IMG/VR virus record: IMGVR_UViG_3300032080_000001
Coordinates: 59,874-123,873 of that record
Source: a virus
Length of the DNA: 64,000 nt
Direction: 5' to 3' (one strand)
Shown piece after piece: positions 16,692 to 24,105 of the stretch (position 1 is the first letter of the stretch; each line of letters opens with the position of its first letter). A model generated the notes under the pieces. The model was not told where the DNA came from, made no database searches, and worked only from the letters and a program-made list of their open reading frames with translations. A program made the position numbers and the translations under genes.

Positions 16692-16873
16692 GGCTGCGGG
16701 CCATCCTCTGCGCCCTGTGGTTCGGCATCATACCGTGGTGGGTCTACGAGGAAGAGCGGCACTACCCGGAGCCGTACCTGGAGCACCTTTGGCTGAACCT
16801 CGTCTACGCGGCGCACTGGGCACTCGGCCGACAAACGCTTGGAGATGTACGCTTCGAGCTTGAGAACAACTAG
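16688..16873 (+). CDS. small membrane protein
   Basis: 61 residues from the GTG overlapping the previous stop. One hydrophobic segment (LRAILCALWFGIIPWWVY). An ATG at 16655 would add 11 residues. Confidence 0.5.
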   Translation: MRLRAILCALWFGIIPWWVYEEERHYPEPYLEHLWLNLVYAAHWALGRQTLGDVRFELENN

Positions 16874-16935
16874 CAGCCGAGGCTCGTACGCTGGGCGCCG
16901 AGGAACGGGAACGGTAAAGTAAACATAGTCTGCCC

Positions 16936-16964
16936 TTGACATACCGGTACCACGCTGTTATACT
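16936..16964 (+). promoter_or_regulatory. promoter of the RNA locus (class B-like)
   Basis: TTGACA, 17-nt spacer starting with TACCGGTAC, TATACT. No open frame of any length starts after it; it reads into structured noncoding DNA, the tRNA-like element and the tmRNA. Confidence 0.8.
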
Positions 16965-16965
16965 A

Positions 16966-17815
16966 GTGGCACGACGACGGACGACTAACGCGACGCCACG
17001 CAGCGCGCTTCCCGCCCGACAGGCCAGGCCCTAGAGCCAGTGGCGACACAGGGAATGCGGACGCGCAGCAAGACGAGACGCAGAAGTCCTGAGACGAACA
17101 ACGGGGCCGCGAATGAACGCCTCGCACATTGCGGTGCAACTCAGGGCTGGTGAAGGATACGGCGTTAAGCAGTAGCCAGCCTCCTTCGATGGGGATACGC
17201 CGTTCGTCCCGCAGTGTGGGCTCCATGCAGTTGGCGCAGCGCGCCGAGGCTGATTGACAACCGACGTTCTGTGACGAAGGTACACGGCCGCGACCACCGC
17301 GAGTCGGCCCCACGTTGACCCGGCAACCCCGGAGAGTGGGTTGTGGAGGAAGCAAGTCTCCTTACGAGCGCCAGAAGAGAGACCGACTCCCGTGTACCAC
17401 GCCGTGCCGAGGCCGCGCAATCTCTTCCTCGGCGTAACACCCCGCTCTTTCGTGTTGACCCGTTGGTAGGCCACGGCCGAAAACGACGAGCGAAGGATGC
17501 GGTTTAGTCGGAGGAGATATCCCGCCTGTATAGCACACGCGAGAAGACTCCTTGTTAAGACAGCCGCGCGGGGCGGCACGTGAGGAAAAGGGCTCACCCC
17601 TCCCTGGAGGGGGACACGCCGTCACCTCACCCCGCACTCTGCTCCTCTGGTGTAAGCAGCACCCCGTGTTCAGCGGCAGTCGAGGTTCAAGTCCTCGGAG
17701 GAGCATATCCGACTCCGGCACACGACGGAGAAAGCCCACGGAGCCTTGACTGGCCGAGAGACCTGCCGGTGGGATAAAGGATTCAGGCTGACAGCCGGGA
17801 AAGACCGGCACCTAC
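16966..17815 (+). ncRNA. long structured noncoding RNA candidate
   Basis: About 850 nt between a strong promoter and the tmRNA with no believable reading frame on either strand. It holds several local hairpins, for example GCCGAGG / CCTCGGC around 17405-17437 and a GGCCGAAAACG loop region near 17475, and a tRNA-like unit with a T-loop at 17641-17705. Size, phage context and closeness to tRNA and tmRNA genes resemble the large ornate RNA classes GOLLD and ROOL. I cannot match a consensus by eye, so the class is unknown; it may be one RNA or a precursor. Confidence 0.5.
17641..17705 (+). tRNA. tRNA-like element (degenerate)
   Basis: Seven-base-pair acceptor GCTCCTC / GAGGAGC, discriminator A and a perfect T-arm CGAGG-TTCAAGT-CCTCG. 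The D-arm is minimal (GTG / CAC, loop lacks GG) and the anticodon arm has only three pairs with G where U33 is expected; the apparent anticodon would be UUC (Glu). Only 65 nt. Either a decayed tRNA or a tRNA mimic within a larger RNA. Confidence 0.35.
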
Positions 17816-18211
17816 GGGCTCGCCAGGCTTCGACAGGTGCAGACGCAGGTGGAGGGTATGCGTGCAAGGGGCGTCTTCCGGTCTCTTTGAACACACGGAA
17901 GAAACTTCAAATGCCACTCGTAACGACGTGGTTGCCGTGAACGCGATTCCCGCGTACGCCCAGGCGTAAAACCCTGCGGTAGGCACCGGCCAAACCGACT
18001 CCGATAGGGGCGGCCGTACTGCATCGGAGGACACCGGGAAAGACTGGGGTGGACGGCCTGTGCACCTAAAACACGGCAGGGAAGGGGGTCAGACCTCCAG
18101 CGGGCCGCGTACGCCCGACCGCCCAACGAATGGGTCACACTACGCTACGCACGCTGAATAGTCCGAAACAGGCTTTGTGCTTGGACGCGGGTTCGATTCC
18201 CGCCGAGTCCA
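17816..18211 (+). ncRNA. ssrA: transfer-messenger RNA (tmRNA)
   Basis: 396 nt. The 5' end GGGCTCG pairs with 3' CGAGTCC, with G3-U as the third pair, the alanine identity element. GGCTTCGACAGG near the 5' end and CTACGCACG plus a T-arm GCGGGTTCGATTCCCGC near the 3' end are tmRNA signatures. A tag reading frame at 17913-17969 encodes ATRNDVVAVNAIPAYAQA then TAA; the resume codon is my inference. No CCA is encoded. Rescues stalled ribosomes and tags the product for proteolysis. Confidence 0.85.
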
Positions 18212-18215
18212 CTAA

Positions 18216-18357
18216 GAGGAGTCAGGTCCGATACTGGTAGGTGGGACGGGACGCGCACCGCCACCGGAGGGAGGTGAGAACCGCTGATGACCCTGTGCAC
18301 GGGTAGGCGGCAACTTGCCCCGAGGAAATATCCGGTAGCCCACCCCTGGCTCCTCCT
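18216..18357 (+). ncRNA. structured RNA segment 3' of tmRNA
   Basis: GAGGAGTCAGG at 18216 can pair with CCTGGCTCCTC at 18347 (one G-U), enclosing about 120 nt with smaller hairpins. No convincing gene. Could be a separate RNA or a processing spacer. Confidence 0.35.
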
Positions 18358-18373
18358 GTTAGGCCGTACCGAA

Positions 18374-18392
18374 CCGCAGCGGTTTCTGCGGG
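18374..18392 (+). repeat. repeated hairpin copy 1
   Basis: CCGCAGCGG then TTCTGCGGG; the same hairpin recurs at 18769-18795 and 19225-19253. Confidence 0.5.
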
Positions 18393-18422
18393 AGCTTCAC
18401 CACCTCAAAGAAAGGAACCGCA

Positions 18423-18554
18423 ATGGACCCGCTCATGGAGAATCCGTACCCGACCACCGGCGACCCGACCGAGTACCCCGTGCTGCCGCCGCTGGAGGAC
18501 GACCCCAACGGCCCCGCGCAGACTCCGGGCGCGCTGTTCCCTCTGCCGGGCTGA
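18423..18554 (+). CDS. 43-residue Pro-rich protein
   Basis: Acidic and Pro-rich (YPTTGDPTEYPVLPPLEDD), probably disordered. GAAAGG is 8 nt before the ATG. Not recognised. Confidence 0.55.
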   Translation: MDPLMENPYPTTGDPTEYPVLPPLEDDPNGPAQTPGALFPLPG

Positions 18555-18576
18555 CCGACGCCCTCAAGGAGTGGGG

Positions 18577-18756
18577 ATGAGTATTTTCAGCGCACCTGCG
18601 GTCTCCATCACGGAGACCGACAACACCGAACGTCCTCCGCTGCCCGGCGAGTCGAGCACGCTGCTGATTCCCGGCAGTGCGGAGCAGGGCGGGGGCGGCA
18701 TCGGGGACCCGAGCGGTGGGGGAGACCCGCCTCCCCCGGTGGAGCTGGGAGACTGA
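18577..18756 (+). CDS. 59-residue Gly/Pro-rich protein
   Basis: AAGGAG precedes the ATG. A short strand-forming N-terminus, then a Gly/Pro-rich tail (GGGGIGDPSGGGDPPPP). Similar in style to the preceding gene; likely disordered, function unknown. Confidence 0.5.
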   Translation: MSIFSAPAVSITETDNTERPPLPGESSTLLIPGSAEQGGGGIGDPSGGGDPPPPVELGD

Positions 18757-18768
18757 CCTGGAACCCGG

Positions 18769-18795
18769 CCCGCAGCGGGTAGAAGTCTCTGCGGG
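18769..18795 (+). repeat. repeated hairpin copy 2
   Basis: CCCGCAGCGGG then TCTCTGCGGG, stem CCCGCA / TGCGGG. It follows the 59-residue gene and could act as terminator or processing site. Confidence 0.5.
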
Positions 18796-18830
18796 ACTGC
18801 AATCAACCACTTCACTCGAAAGGCACGACC

Positions 18831-19244
18831 ATGCTGTTCGGAAGCGCACAACAGGAGGAGCAGTTCAAGGAGAACCACTTCTTCGGACTGCATGACACCT
18901 GTGGCGGGGGTTACACTTCGCCCGCAGGTTGGGCGGAGGACGCGGCGTGGCACTGCGTCGGGGAATACGCGGCCATCGAGTACGAGAACGGGAAGCGTGT
19001 CGGTCTGCTCCTTCCGTACGCGAGCTACAGCAATCCGCGCAACTACGTCGAGAGCGCCTGGGCGAGGGACGCTATCTTGCGCGTGCGTACCTCGATGACC
19101 GGGGACAGCGCCGCGCACTTCGACACCAGCATCCCGACGAAGGGCATCAGCGACATCCAGTGGTTCTTCGCGTACGCGACTGACGAGAACTTCGCGGGGC
19201 CGCAGTACCAGAAGGACCCGCCCGCCCCGCAGCGGGTGCAGTAA
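18831..19244 (+). CDS. hypothetical protein
   Basis: 137 residues, alpha/beta, with WAEDAAWHCVGEYAAIEYE and LLLPYASYSNPRNYVESAWARDA. GAAAGG precedes the ATG. Not recognised. It lies inside the RNA-rich locus. Confidence 0.65.
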   Translation: MLFGSAQQEEQFKENHFFGLHDTCGGGYTSPAGWAEDAAWHCVGEYAAIEYENGKRVGLLLPYASYSNPRNYVESAWARDAILRVRTSMTGDSAAHFDTSIPTKGISDIQWFFAYATDENFAGPQYQKDPPAPQRVQ

Positions 19245-19253
19245 TTCTGCGGG
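19225..19253 (+). repeat. repeated hairpin copy 3
   Basis: CCCCGCAGCGGG then TTCTGCGGG, spanning the stop codon of the preceding gene. Confidence 0.5.
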
Positions 19254-19722
19254 TGGTGGAGAAGACGACCGTAACCGGTTGTCCCCAAACGAGGCTCGGG
19301 CGTGACGCCTCTGCGAAGCACGCCCCGTGGGCAATAGTCGGCTGGCAAGTTACCGGTGCTCTGCGCCAACCCACGTAAAACAAGTGACGTAACCGGGTGG
19401 GACGATGGTGGCCGGGTGAAGTAGGTAGCCCGGTGGACGGCAAGGCCGTCCGGTGCACCGCTCAAGGTGCTTCCGGGGTTCGAGTCCCCTCAGTCCCTTA
19501 CCCACTCCACGCAACGCAGGAAAGCCGTAGCGCCCGCGATAGAGGCAGGCGCCGCTTTGGGGCGAAAGCCTGGCGAGTACGTGATAAGAAGTGGGTTTGT
19601 AAAGAAGGGCCGGTAGCCGTAGCGTGGACACGGCTGCGTGGTAGGCTCCACGGGTCGCGCAAGCGACCGCCTGACTTTTGAATGAGGGCCGGAAGTACCT
19701 GTTGTGGCAGGGAAACCGTTGC
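19254..19722 (+). ncRNA. second structured noncoding RNA region
   Basis: About 470 nt without a believable gene, packed with hairpins: CCGGG / CCCGG, GGACGGC-AAG-GCCGTCC, GCACC / GGTGC, a T-arm-like GGGG-TTCGAGT-CCCC, CGTGG / CCACG near 19640 and GGTCGC-GCAA-GCGACC near 19655 with a GNRA loop. It runs into tRNA-Lys. Includes a class II tRNA-like unit listed separately. Confidence 0.45.
19399..19498 (+). tRNA. class II tRNA-like element, identity unclear
   Basis: Ends GGGAC / GTCCC pair; inside are a D-arm-like CCGGG / CCCGG, an anticodon-like GGACG-GCAAGGC-CGTCC, a long variable-arm-like GCACC / GGTGC and a T-arm with loop TTCGAGT. Layout resembles tRNA-Leu/Ser, but U33 is missing and the D-stem is too long. 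Possible decayed tRNA or mimic. Confidence 0.3.
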
Positions 19723-19795
19723 GCCGCGTTAGCTCAGTTGGTAGAGCAGGGGACTCTTAATCCCAAGGTCGGAGGTTCGAACCCTCCACGCGGCA
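19723..19795 (+). tRNA. tRNA-Lys(CUU)
   Basis: 73 nt. Acceptor GCCGCGT / ACGCGGC, D-arm GCTC / GAGC with AGTTGGTA loop, anticodon loop CTCTTAA (CUU), T-arm GGAGG-TTCGAAC-CCTCC, discriminator A. The first anticodon-stem pair is a G-A mismatch. CCA is not encoded. Confidence 0.9.
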
Positions 19796-19800
19796 TTAAG

Positions 19801-20065
19801 CGAAGTAGGGCGGGGATGAACGCGGCCGATAACAACGGTGCCGCCGACCTGTCGATTGCAACGGCCAGCCTGAGAGCGTACGGCTCAGGGGATACCCTAC
19901 TTCGTGATTCTGGAGCGAGGTGGCGTGGGGCGGAGTCACAGCTTCGCCTTAAAGCGGAAGGAGAAGTCCCACCTTCCCGCCTCGTAGAAGGTGCCCCGTT
20001 GACTGTGCTGGACGGCCCGGCTTGCCGGGGACGGTGTCCAGACTTGAAAAGCACTCACGCCACGC
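19801..20065 (+). ncRNA. third structured noncoding RNA region
   Basis: CGAAGTAGGG at 19801 pairs perfectly with CCCTACTTCG near 19895, enclosing CCTGAG / CTCAGG. Then come CGAGG...CCTCG and CTGGAC / GTCCAG around CCGGC-TT-GCCGG. No plausible gene until the lipoprotein at 20158. Confidence 0.4.
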
Positions 20066-20157
20066 GGCGAGGACGGGTAAGCGCGCGTGGAGGTTTACCG
20101 GTTCCTGCCAGTAGGCGAATACCGGCTCCCTCCCCTCCTTCGCGAAAGGCGAATCGT

Positions 20158-20400
20158 ATGGCTCGCACGACCAAGATGCTCCTGCTGGCGGTGCTGGCGG
20201 CCGTGGTCTCGATGACCGCGTACGCGTGCAGCACTCCCGCCGCGCCCGAGACCCCTGCCAGCATTCGTCACGGCAGCGGCGTGCTCGTGGGCGGCAACCG
20301 CACCGACAGCACCGCCGCCACGAACGGCACCAACAGCACGCCCGTCACCGCGACGGACACCACCGGCCGGACCGGGGGCACGACGCTCGGCGGCAACTGA
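20158..20400 (+). CDS. small lipoprotein
   Basis: 80 residues. Signal peptide MARTTKMLLLAVLAAVVSMT followed by lipobox TAYAC, so cysteine 23 is expected to be lipidated after signal peptidase II cleavage. The mature part is Thr/Asn/Gly-rich and disordered. Such phage lipoproteins can act in superinfection exclusion or lysis; the role here is unknown. Confidence 0.75.
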   Translation: MARTTKMLLLAVLAAVVSMTAYACSTPAAPETPASIRHGSGVLVGGNRTDSTAATNGTNSTPVTATDTTGRTGGTTLGGN

Positions 20401-20409
20401 CGCTCTACG

Positions 20410-20435
20410 CCGGGCGGTTCTTACGGGCCGCCCGG
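20410..20435 (+). terminator. intrinsic terminator
   Basis: 8-bp stem CCGGGCGG / CCGCCCGG after the lipoprotein gene. Confidence 0.6.
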
Positions 20436-20450
20436 TCGTGTCTTCCTGTA

Positions 20451-20479
20451 TTGACAAACCGCTGTGACCCGATTAGCTT
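20451..20479 (+). promoter_or_regulatory. class A promoter
   Basis: TTGACA, spacer with TGACCC, TAGCTT; 70 nt before 20521. Confidence 0.8.
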
Positions 20480-20520
20480 AAGTCACGGTGCACGACGGCA
20501 ACGACAACTCAGGAGGCAGT

Positions 20521-20745
20521 ATGGAGCGCACCCCGGTAAACAGCAGCAACATCGCGTCGGTGGGGTACACCCGTAACCCGGATACCGTGGGGATGGGAAC
20601 CCTGGAAGTCGAGTTCAAGAACGGCGCGGTCTACCAGTACGACGACGTGCCGTGGGAGACGCACGACGCCCTGCTGCGGGCGGAGTCGGCGGGGAGCGTC
20701 TTCTCGCACTCCGTTCGGGGCGTGTTCACGGGGAGGCGCGTGTGA
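20521..20745 (+). CDS. KTSC-domain protein
   Basis: 74 residues. NSSNIASVGYTRNPDTVG, GTLEVEFKNGAVYQYDDVP and LLRAESAGSVFSHSVRG match the KTSC domain, common in phages and near lysyl-tRNA synthetase genes; function unknown. A good AGGAGG precedes the ATG. Confidence 0.85.
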   Translation: MERTPVNSSNIASVGYTRNPDTVGMGTLEVEFKNGAVYQYDDVPWETHDALLRAESAGSVFSHSVRGVFTGRRV

Positions 20746-20987
20746 CCACTGTCTCCATTCGTTTCTTCGGCGTGCCCGAAGACCGGTACGAGCGCTCGCC
20801 CTACCACGACGACGTGGTGCGCATCCAGCGAGTGCTGCGCGAACGGGGGTGGGACGCGACGTACCAGCAGGCAGAGGGAGCCTGGGACGCTTACTCGGAC
20901 GACGTAGAGGCAATCTGGATGGACCTGCCCAAGACCGACGACTGCCTCTACGAGCGCGTGAGGGGATACATCGAGGCGGTTGACTAG
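20742..20987 (+). CDS. hypothetical protein
   Basis: 81 residues, GTG start. Acidic; RFFGVPEDRYERSPYHDDVVRIQ suggests an alpha/beta unit. Not recognised. Confidence 0.65.
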   Translation: MTTVSIRFFGVPEDRYERSPYHDDVVRIQRVLRERGWDATYQQAEGAWDAYSDDVEAIWMDLPKTDDCLYERVRGYIEAVD

Positions 20988-21028
20988 CCGCCTCTCATTC
21001 GTAAGAACTACCAACCGGACTAGAAGCC

Positions 21029-21388
21029 ATGCCTCCGTACAGCCAGTTCAACGGCGTCCACGAGTTCGCCTTCGAGGACAACGCAACCCTGTCCAACGCC
21101 GTGGACATGGGGGGCTCGCGCCTCATGGCGATGCGCGTGCCACCCGCGTGGGAAGGCACGACCGTGACCTTCCTGGCCGCCGTCGAGCCGGACGGCGACT
21201 TCTTCTCCGTCTACGACGACGAGGGCGCGGAGGTCAAGGTGACGGTGGCCCCGGACCGCATCGTGGGTGTGGACAAGGTCGCCGGGAAGCTGGCCGCTCT
21301 CCGCTACCTCAAGCTGCGCTCGGGTACGCAGGCGGCGCCACAGCCGCAGTCGAGCGCGCGCGCCTTCACCGTGATGACGAAGCGATGA
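21029..21388 (+). CDS. hypothetical protein
   Basis: 119 residues, beta-rich: EFAFEDNATLSNAVDMGG and PAWEGTTVTFLAAVE read like one strand layer of a virion-associated jelly roll. Paired with the lectin-like gene that follows. Virion association is an inference. Confidence 0.65.
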   Translation: MPPYSQFNGVHEFAFEDNATLSNAVDMGGSRLMAMRVPPAWEGTTVTFLAAVEPDGDFFSVYDDEGAEVKVTVAPDRIVGVDKVAGKLAALRYLKLRSGTQAAPQPQSSARAFTVMTKR

Positions 21389-22176
21389 GCCACCGCATCC
21401 TGCTGCTCGGCGTCGGCGGGGACCCGAGCCACCAGCACGAGCCCGCCGAGGGGCCGTTCTCGTTCCTGAGCGTGGCGAACGCCGCGTTCGTGTACGACGG
21501 GCGCATGCTCTCGGGCGCGGACGGGTCCAACCTCTCGTCCTTCGCGGACGGGTCTACCTCGGGCCTCTCGGTGACGCAGAGCGACCCGCTCAAGCGGCCC
21601 ATCCTCCGGACAGGCGCCAACGGCCTAGGCGGGCACCCGATTCTGCACTTCGACGGCGCGCAGACCCTATCGCGGCCCAACACGCCCGCTACGGCGCTGT
21701 CGCTCTCGGACCAGATGACGTTCTACGCGCTGGTGCGCCTGACGAGCTACGAGTTCATGCCGCTCGGGTGGGAGCAGTACCCGGACGAGGACGGCACCAA
21801 GTACGGGCGCATCCGCCCGGTCGCCTCCGGCGGCACGCTGTACTTCCAGCACGGTGGGGACCCGACGCTGTTCGTCAGCGCCTCGGGCATCGCGGGAGAC
21901 GCGCCCAACGACCTGCTGAACAACTGGCGGTGGGTGGAGTACTGGCGCAACGGCTCCGTGGCCGAGCTTCGAGTGGGCGGGGCGCTGGTCGCCTCCGGAG
22001 CGATGCCGAACCCGCTCACGCAGGACCGCTCGGGGGAGTTCTTCCTGGGCGCGGGGCCGTCCGGAAGCCTGCCCCTCTCCGGGGACGTGGCGGCTGTGGT
22101 CGGCTACAAGCGAGCGCTCAACGCCAGCGAGCGGGATTACCTCGCGCTGGGCGTCGAATCGGCTTGGGCGCTGTAG
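21385..22176 (+). CDS. concanavalin/LamG-like protein
   Basis: 263 residues. HFDGAQTLSRPN, the SLSDQMTFYALVRL strand, WRWVEYWRNGSVAELRVGG and the final GDVAAVVGYKRALNASERDYL are typical of LamG / concanavalin-A-like sandwiches in phage fibres and hydrolases. Could bind a glycan. The only candidate virion protein here. Start overlaps the previous stop. Confidence 0.75.
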   Translation: MSHRILLLGVGGDPSHQHEPAEGPFSFLSVANAAFVYDGRMLSGADGSNLSSFADGSTSGLSVTQSDPLKRPILRTGANGLGGHPILHFDGAQTLSRPNTPATALSLSDQMTFYALVRLTSYEFMPLGWEQYPDEDGTKYGRIRPVASGGTLYFQHGGDPTLFVSASGIAGDAPNDLLNNWRWVEYWRNGSVAELRVGGALVASGAMPNPLTQDRSGEFFLGAGPSGSLPLSGDVAAVVGYKRALNASERDYLALGVESAWAL

Positions 22177-22221
22177 AACGCAACATCCGGCCGTGCGTCC
22201 TTCGGGGCGTGCGGCCGTCTT

Positions 22222-22305
22222 GCCCCCGTGCTGGAATTGGTAGACGGACCGGACTCAAAATCCGGGGGCCGAAAGGCTGTGTGGGTTCGAGTCCCACTGG
22301 GGGTA
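22222..22305 (+). tRNA. tRNA-Leu(CAA)
   Basis: 84 nt class II tRNA. Acceptor GCCCCCG / TGGGGGT with two G-U pairs, D-loop AATTGGTAGA, anticodon loop CTCAAAA (CAA), variable arm GGGGGCC-GAAA-GGCT region, T-arm GTGGG-TTCGAGT-CCCAC, discriminator A. No CCA encoded. Confidence 0.92.
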
Positions 22306-22325
22306 CTTCTCATTCCGGAGGACCG

Positions 22326-22538
22326 GTGCAGGTCTTGTTCGTGAGGGTCAGCGAAAAGCTTCACGACACCGTGAACGTGAAGCTGTTTGAAGAAGGTTTA
22401 AGCGGCACGCACCTGGGCACGCTGCATCTTCGTAAGAAGACGTGGGCGGAGTTGGAAGAAATCCTCCGCCGAGGTCTTCTCGCCCAAGGCAAACTCCTCG
22501 TCGTGCAGCAAAGCAACAGGCCCGCTCGCGCGGCGTAA
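22326..22538 (+). CDS. hypothetical protein
   Basis: 70 residues, GTG start after GGAGGA. LHLRKKTWAELEEILRRGLLAQG is a basic helix pair. Carries TTCGTAAGAA at 22429. Not recognised. Confidence 0.6.
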   Translation: MQVLFVRVSEKLHDTVNVKLFEEGLSGTHLGTLHLRKKTWAELEEILRRGLLAQGKLLVVQQSNRPARAA

Positions 22539-22542
22539 CCCC

Positions 22543-22571
22543 TTGACAAAACAGCACGACCCTATTACGTT
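22543..22571 (+). promoter_or_regulatory. class A promoter
   Basis: TTGACA, spacer with CGACCC, TACGTT. TACCGGTACAGTACC, the class B operator word, lies 40 nt downstream in the leader of 22647. Confidence 0.75.
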
Positions 22572-22646
22572 TGGGTCCTCAGCACGTGGGACTCTCGTAC
22601 GAAGTGCCGGAACTACCGGTACAGTACCAACAGCGCACGAAGACCG

Positions 22647-22934
22647 ATGACGAAGAATTTCCGCTCCAAGTTCTCGGCCGCCACCGGCACCGCGCTCATC
22701 GACGGCACCATCGCCCAGTTCCGCAAGATGCGGGAGAGTCTGGAGAGCGGTATCGAGCACCTGACGAACGCGCGCAACGCGAACGACAACGAGGTCGAGA
22801 CCAGCCGCCAACGGCACGCGGCCTTCGCGCACGCCAAGGCGCAGGAGAACGGCGTGCTCGACGCGAAGATGGAGGAGGCCCGGCATGTGCTGGCCGCCCT
22901 GCCGGGCGCGCCGCGTGAGAAGGAGGTGGTGTGA
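22647..22934 (+). CDS. hypothetical coiled-coil protein
   Basis: 95 residues, one long charged helix from about residue 15 to 85 (IAQFRKMRESLESGIEHL). Not recognised; precedes the RNA ligase. Confidence 0.65.
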   Translation: MTKNFRSKFSAATGTALIDGTIAQFRKMRESLESGIEHLTNARNANDNEVETSRQRHAAFAHAKAQENGVLDAKMEEARHVLAALPGAPREKEVV

Positions 22935-23839
22935 TGCCCGAGGTGCGCTCGTACTCCAGCATCTACAACATCGACCACCGCGTCGCGGCCGACATCTTCG
23001 ACGGACCGGTCGCCGTGCAGGAGAAGGTGGACGGCTCGCAGTTCTCGTTCGGCGTGTACGACGGCGAGGTCGCCGTGCGCTCGAAGGGGCAGCAAATCAT
23101 CCTCGACGCGCCGCCGAAGATGTTCAAGAAGGCCGTGGACACGGTGCTCCGGCTGGCCCCGCGCCTGGTGCCCGGCTGGACGTACCGAGGCGAGTACCTG
23201 GAGAAGCCGAAGCACAACGCGCTGGCGTACAGCCGGGTCCCCAAGGACCACATCATCCTGTACGACATCGACCGGGGCCACCAGGACTACCTGTCCCCCG
23301 AGGAGACGTTCGCGGAGGGCGTTCGCCTGGGGCTGGAAGTGGTGCCGCTGCTGTACTACGGCGTGCTCGCCGGTCCCGCCGAGGCGCGGGCGCTGCTCCC
23401 CGAGGAGAGCATCCTGGGCGGCGTGAAGCCCGAGGGCGTGGTCGTGAAGAACTACGCCAAGCTGGACCCGGAGAAGAAGACGCTGATGGTCAAGTTCGTG
23501 ACCGAGGCGTTCCGCGAGGTCCACAAGAAGGCGTGGGGCGAGAGCAACCCCGGCCAGAAGGACATCATCCAGCGCCTCATCGAGACGTACAAGGTCGAGG
23601 CCCGGTGGGAGAAGGCCGTGCAGCACCTTCGCGACGCCGACGTGCTAACCGGCACGGTGAAGGACATCGGCGCGCTGATAAAGGAGGTGCCGAGGGACGT
23701 GCGGAAGGAGGAAGAGGACGCCATCAAGGACGCACTCTTCGCCTACGCGTGGCCGCACATCCTGCGCGGCATCACGTCCGGCCTGCCGCAGTGGTACAAG
23801 GCACGGCTGGAGGCCGAGGCGATGGAGGCCGCCGCATGA
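22934..23839 (+). CDS. RNA ligase (Rnl2-like nucleotidyltransferase)
   Basis: 301 residues. Ligase motif I EKVDGSQF has the adenylated lysine (K-x-D-G); motif III is YRGEYLE, motif IV EGVVVKNY and motif V LMVKFV. Size and motif IV form fit Rnl2-type ATP-dependent RNA ligases, which seal nicks with 3'-OH and 5'-phosphate. ATG chosen for AAGGAGG just upstream. With RtcB further on, two chemically different RNA-sealing routes are present. Confidence 0.85.
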   Translation: MPEVRSYSSIYNIDHRVAADIFDGPVAVQEKVDGSQFSFGVYDGEVAVRSKGQQIILDAPPKMFKKAVDTVLRLAPRLVPGWTYRGEYLEKPKHNALAYSRVPKDHIILYDIDRGHQDYLSPEETFAEGVRLGLEVVPLLYYGVLAGPAEARALLPEESILGGVKPEGVVVKNYAKLDPEKKTLMVKFVTEAFREVHKKAWGESNPGQKDIIQRLIETYKVEARWEKAVQHLRDADVLTGTVKDIGALIKEVPRDVRKEEEDAIKDALFAYAWPHILRGITSGLPQWYKARLEAEAMEAAA

Positions 23840-24054
23840 ACTGGCTACGCAAGCTGCTACAGCGGCGCCTGTATCTCCGCATCGTGTTCAAGAGCGGACA
23901 CGTCGAGACGGTGCGGGTGACGCGGTACGAGGTGACGCACAACCTGTCCCGACTCACGTGGACGGACCCTCCGGAGCCGTACAGACCACGCGCGCTGAGC
24001 GGGCTACGAATGGACCACGTGAGCGCCGTGCTCTCTGAGTGGCGCTTCTTCTGA
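23836..24054 (+). CDS. hypothetical basic protein
   Basis: 72 residues, basic, strand-rich (LYLRIVFKSGHVETVRVTRYEV). Overlaps the ligase stop. Not recognised. Confidence 0.6.
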   Translation: MNWLRKLLQRRLYLRIVFKSGHVETVRVTRYEVTHNLSRLTWTDPPEPYRPRALSGLRMDHVSAVLSEWRFF

Positions 24055-24062
24055 CGAACAAA

Positions 24063-24085
24063 GGGAGGGCGTGACCCGCCCTCCC
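24063..24085 (+). terminator. intrinsic terminator
   Basis: 9-bp stem GGGAGGGCG / CGCCCTCCC, loop TGACC; weak T content after it. Confidence 0.6.
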
Positions 24086-24105
24086 TGCAAAACGAAAGAC
24101 AACAG

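Noticed and set aside
16966-17640. RNase P RNA or SRP RNA
   Set aside because: I looked for the GAGGAAAGTCCGGGC core of RNase P and the GGAAGCAGCC apical motif of SRP RNA and found neither, only a partial GGAAGCAAG.
17031-18138. Several frames of 60-190 codons across the RNA locus
   Set aside because: They overlap the tmRNA and tRNA-like elements, lack starts with SD sites and have no coding character.
18287-18580. 97-codon frame after the tmRNA
   Set aside because: No SD, Arg/Pro-rich composition, and it overlaps the better-supported 43-residue gene at 18423 in another frame.
22613-23626. 337-codon leftward frame opposite the RNA ligase
   Set aside because: Antisense to a gene with all ligase motifs; composition is typical of a reverse-frame artefact.
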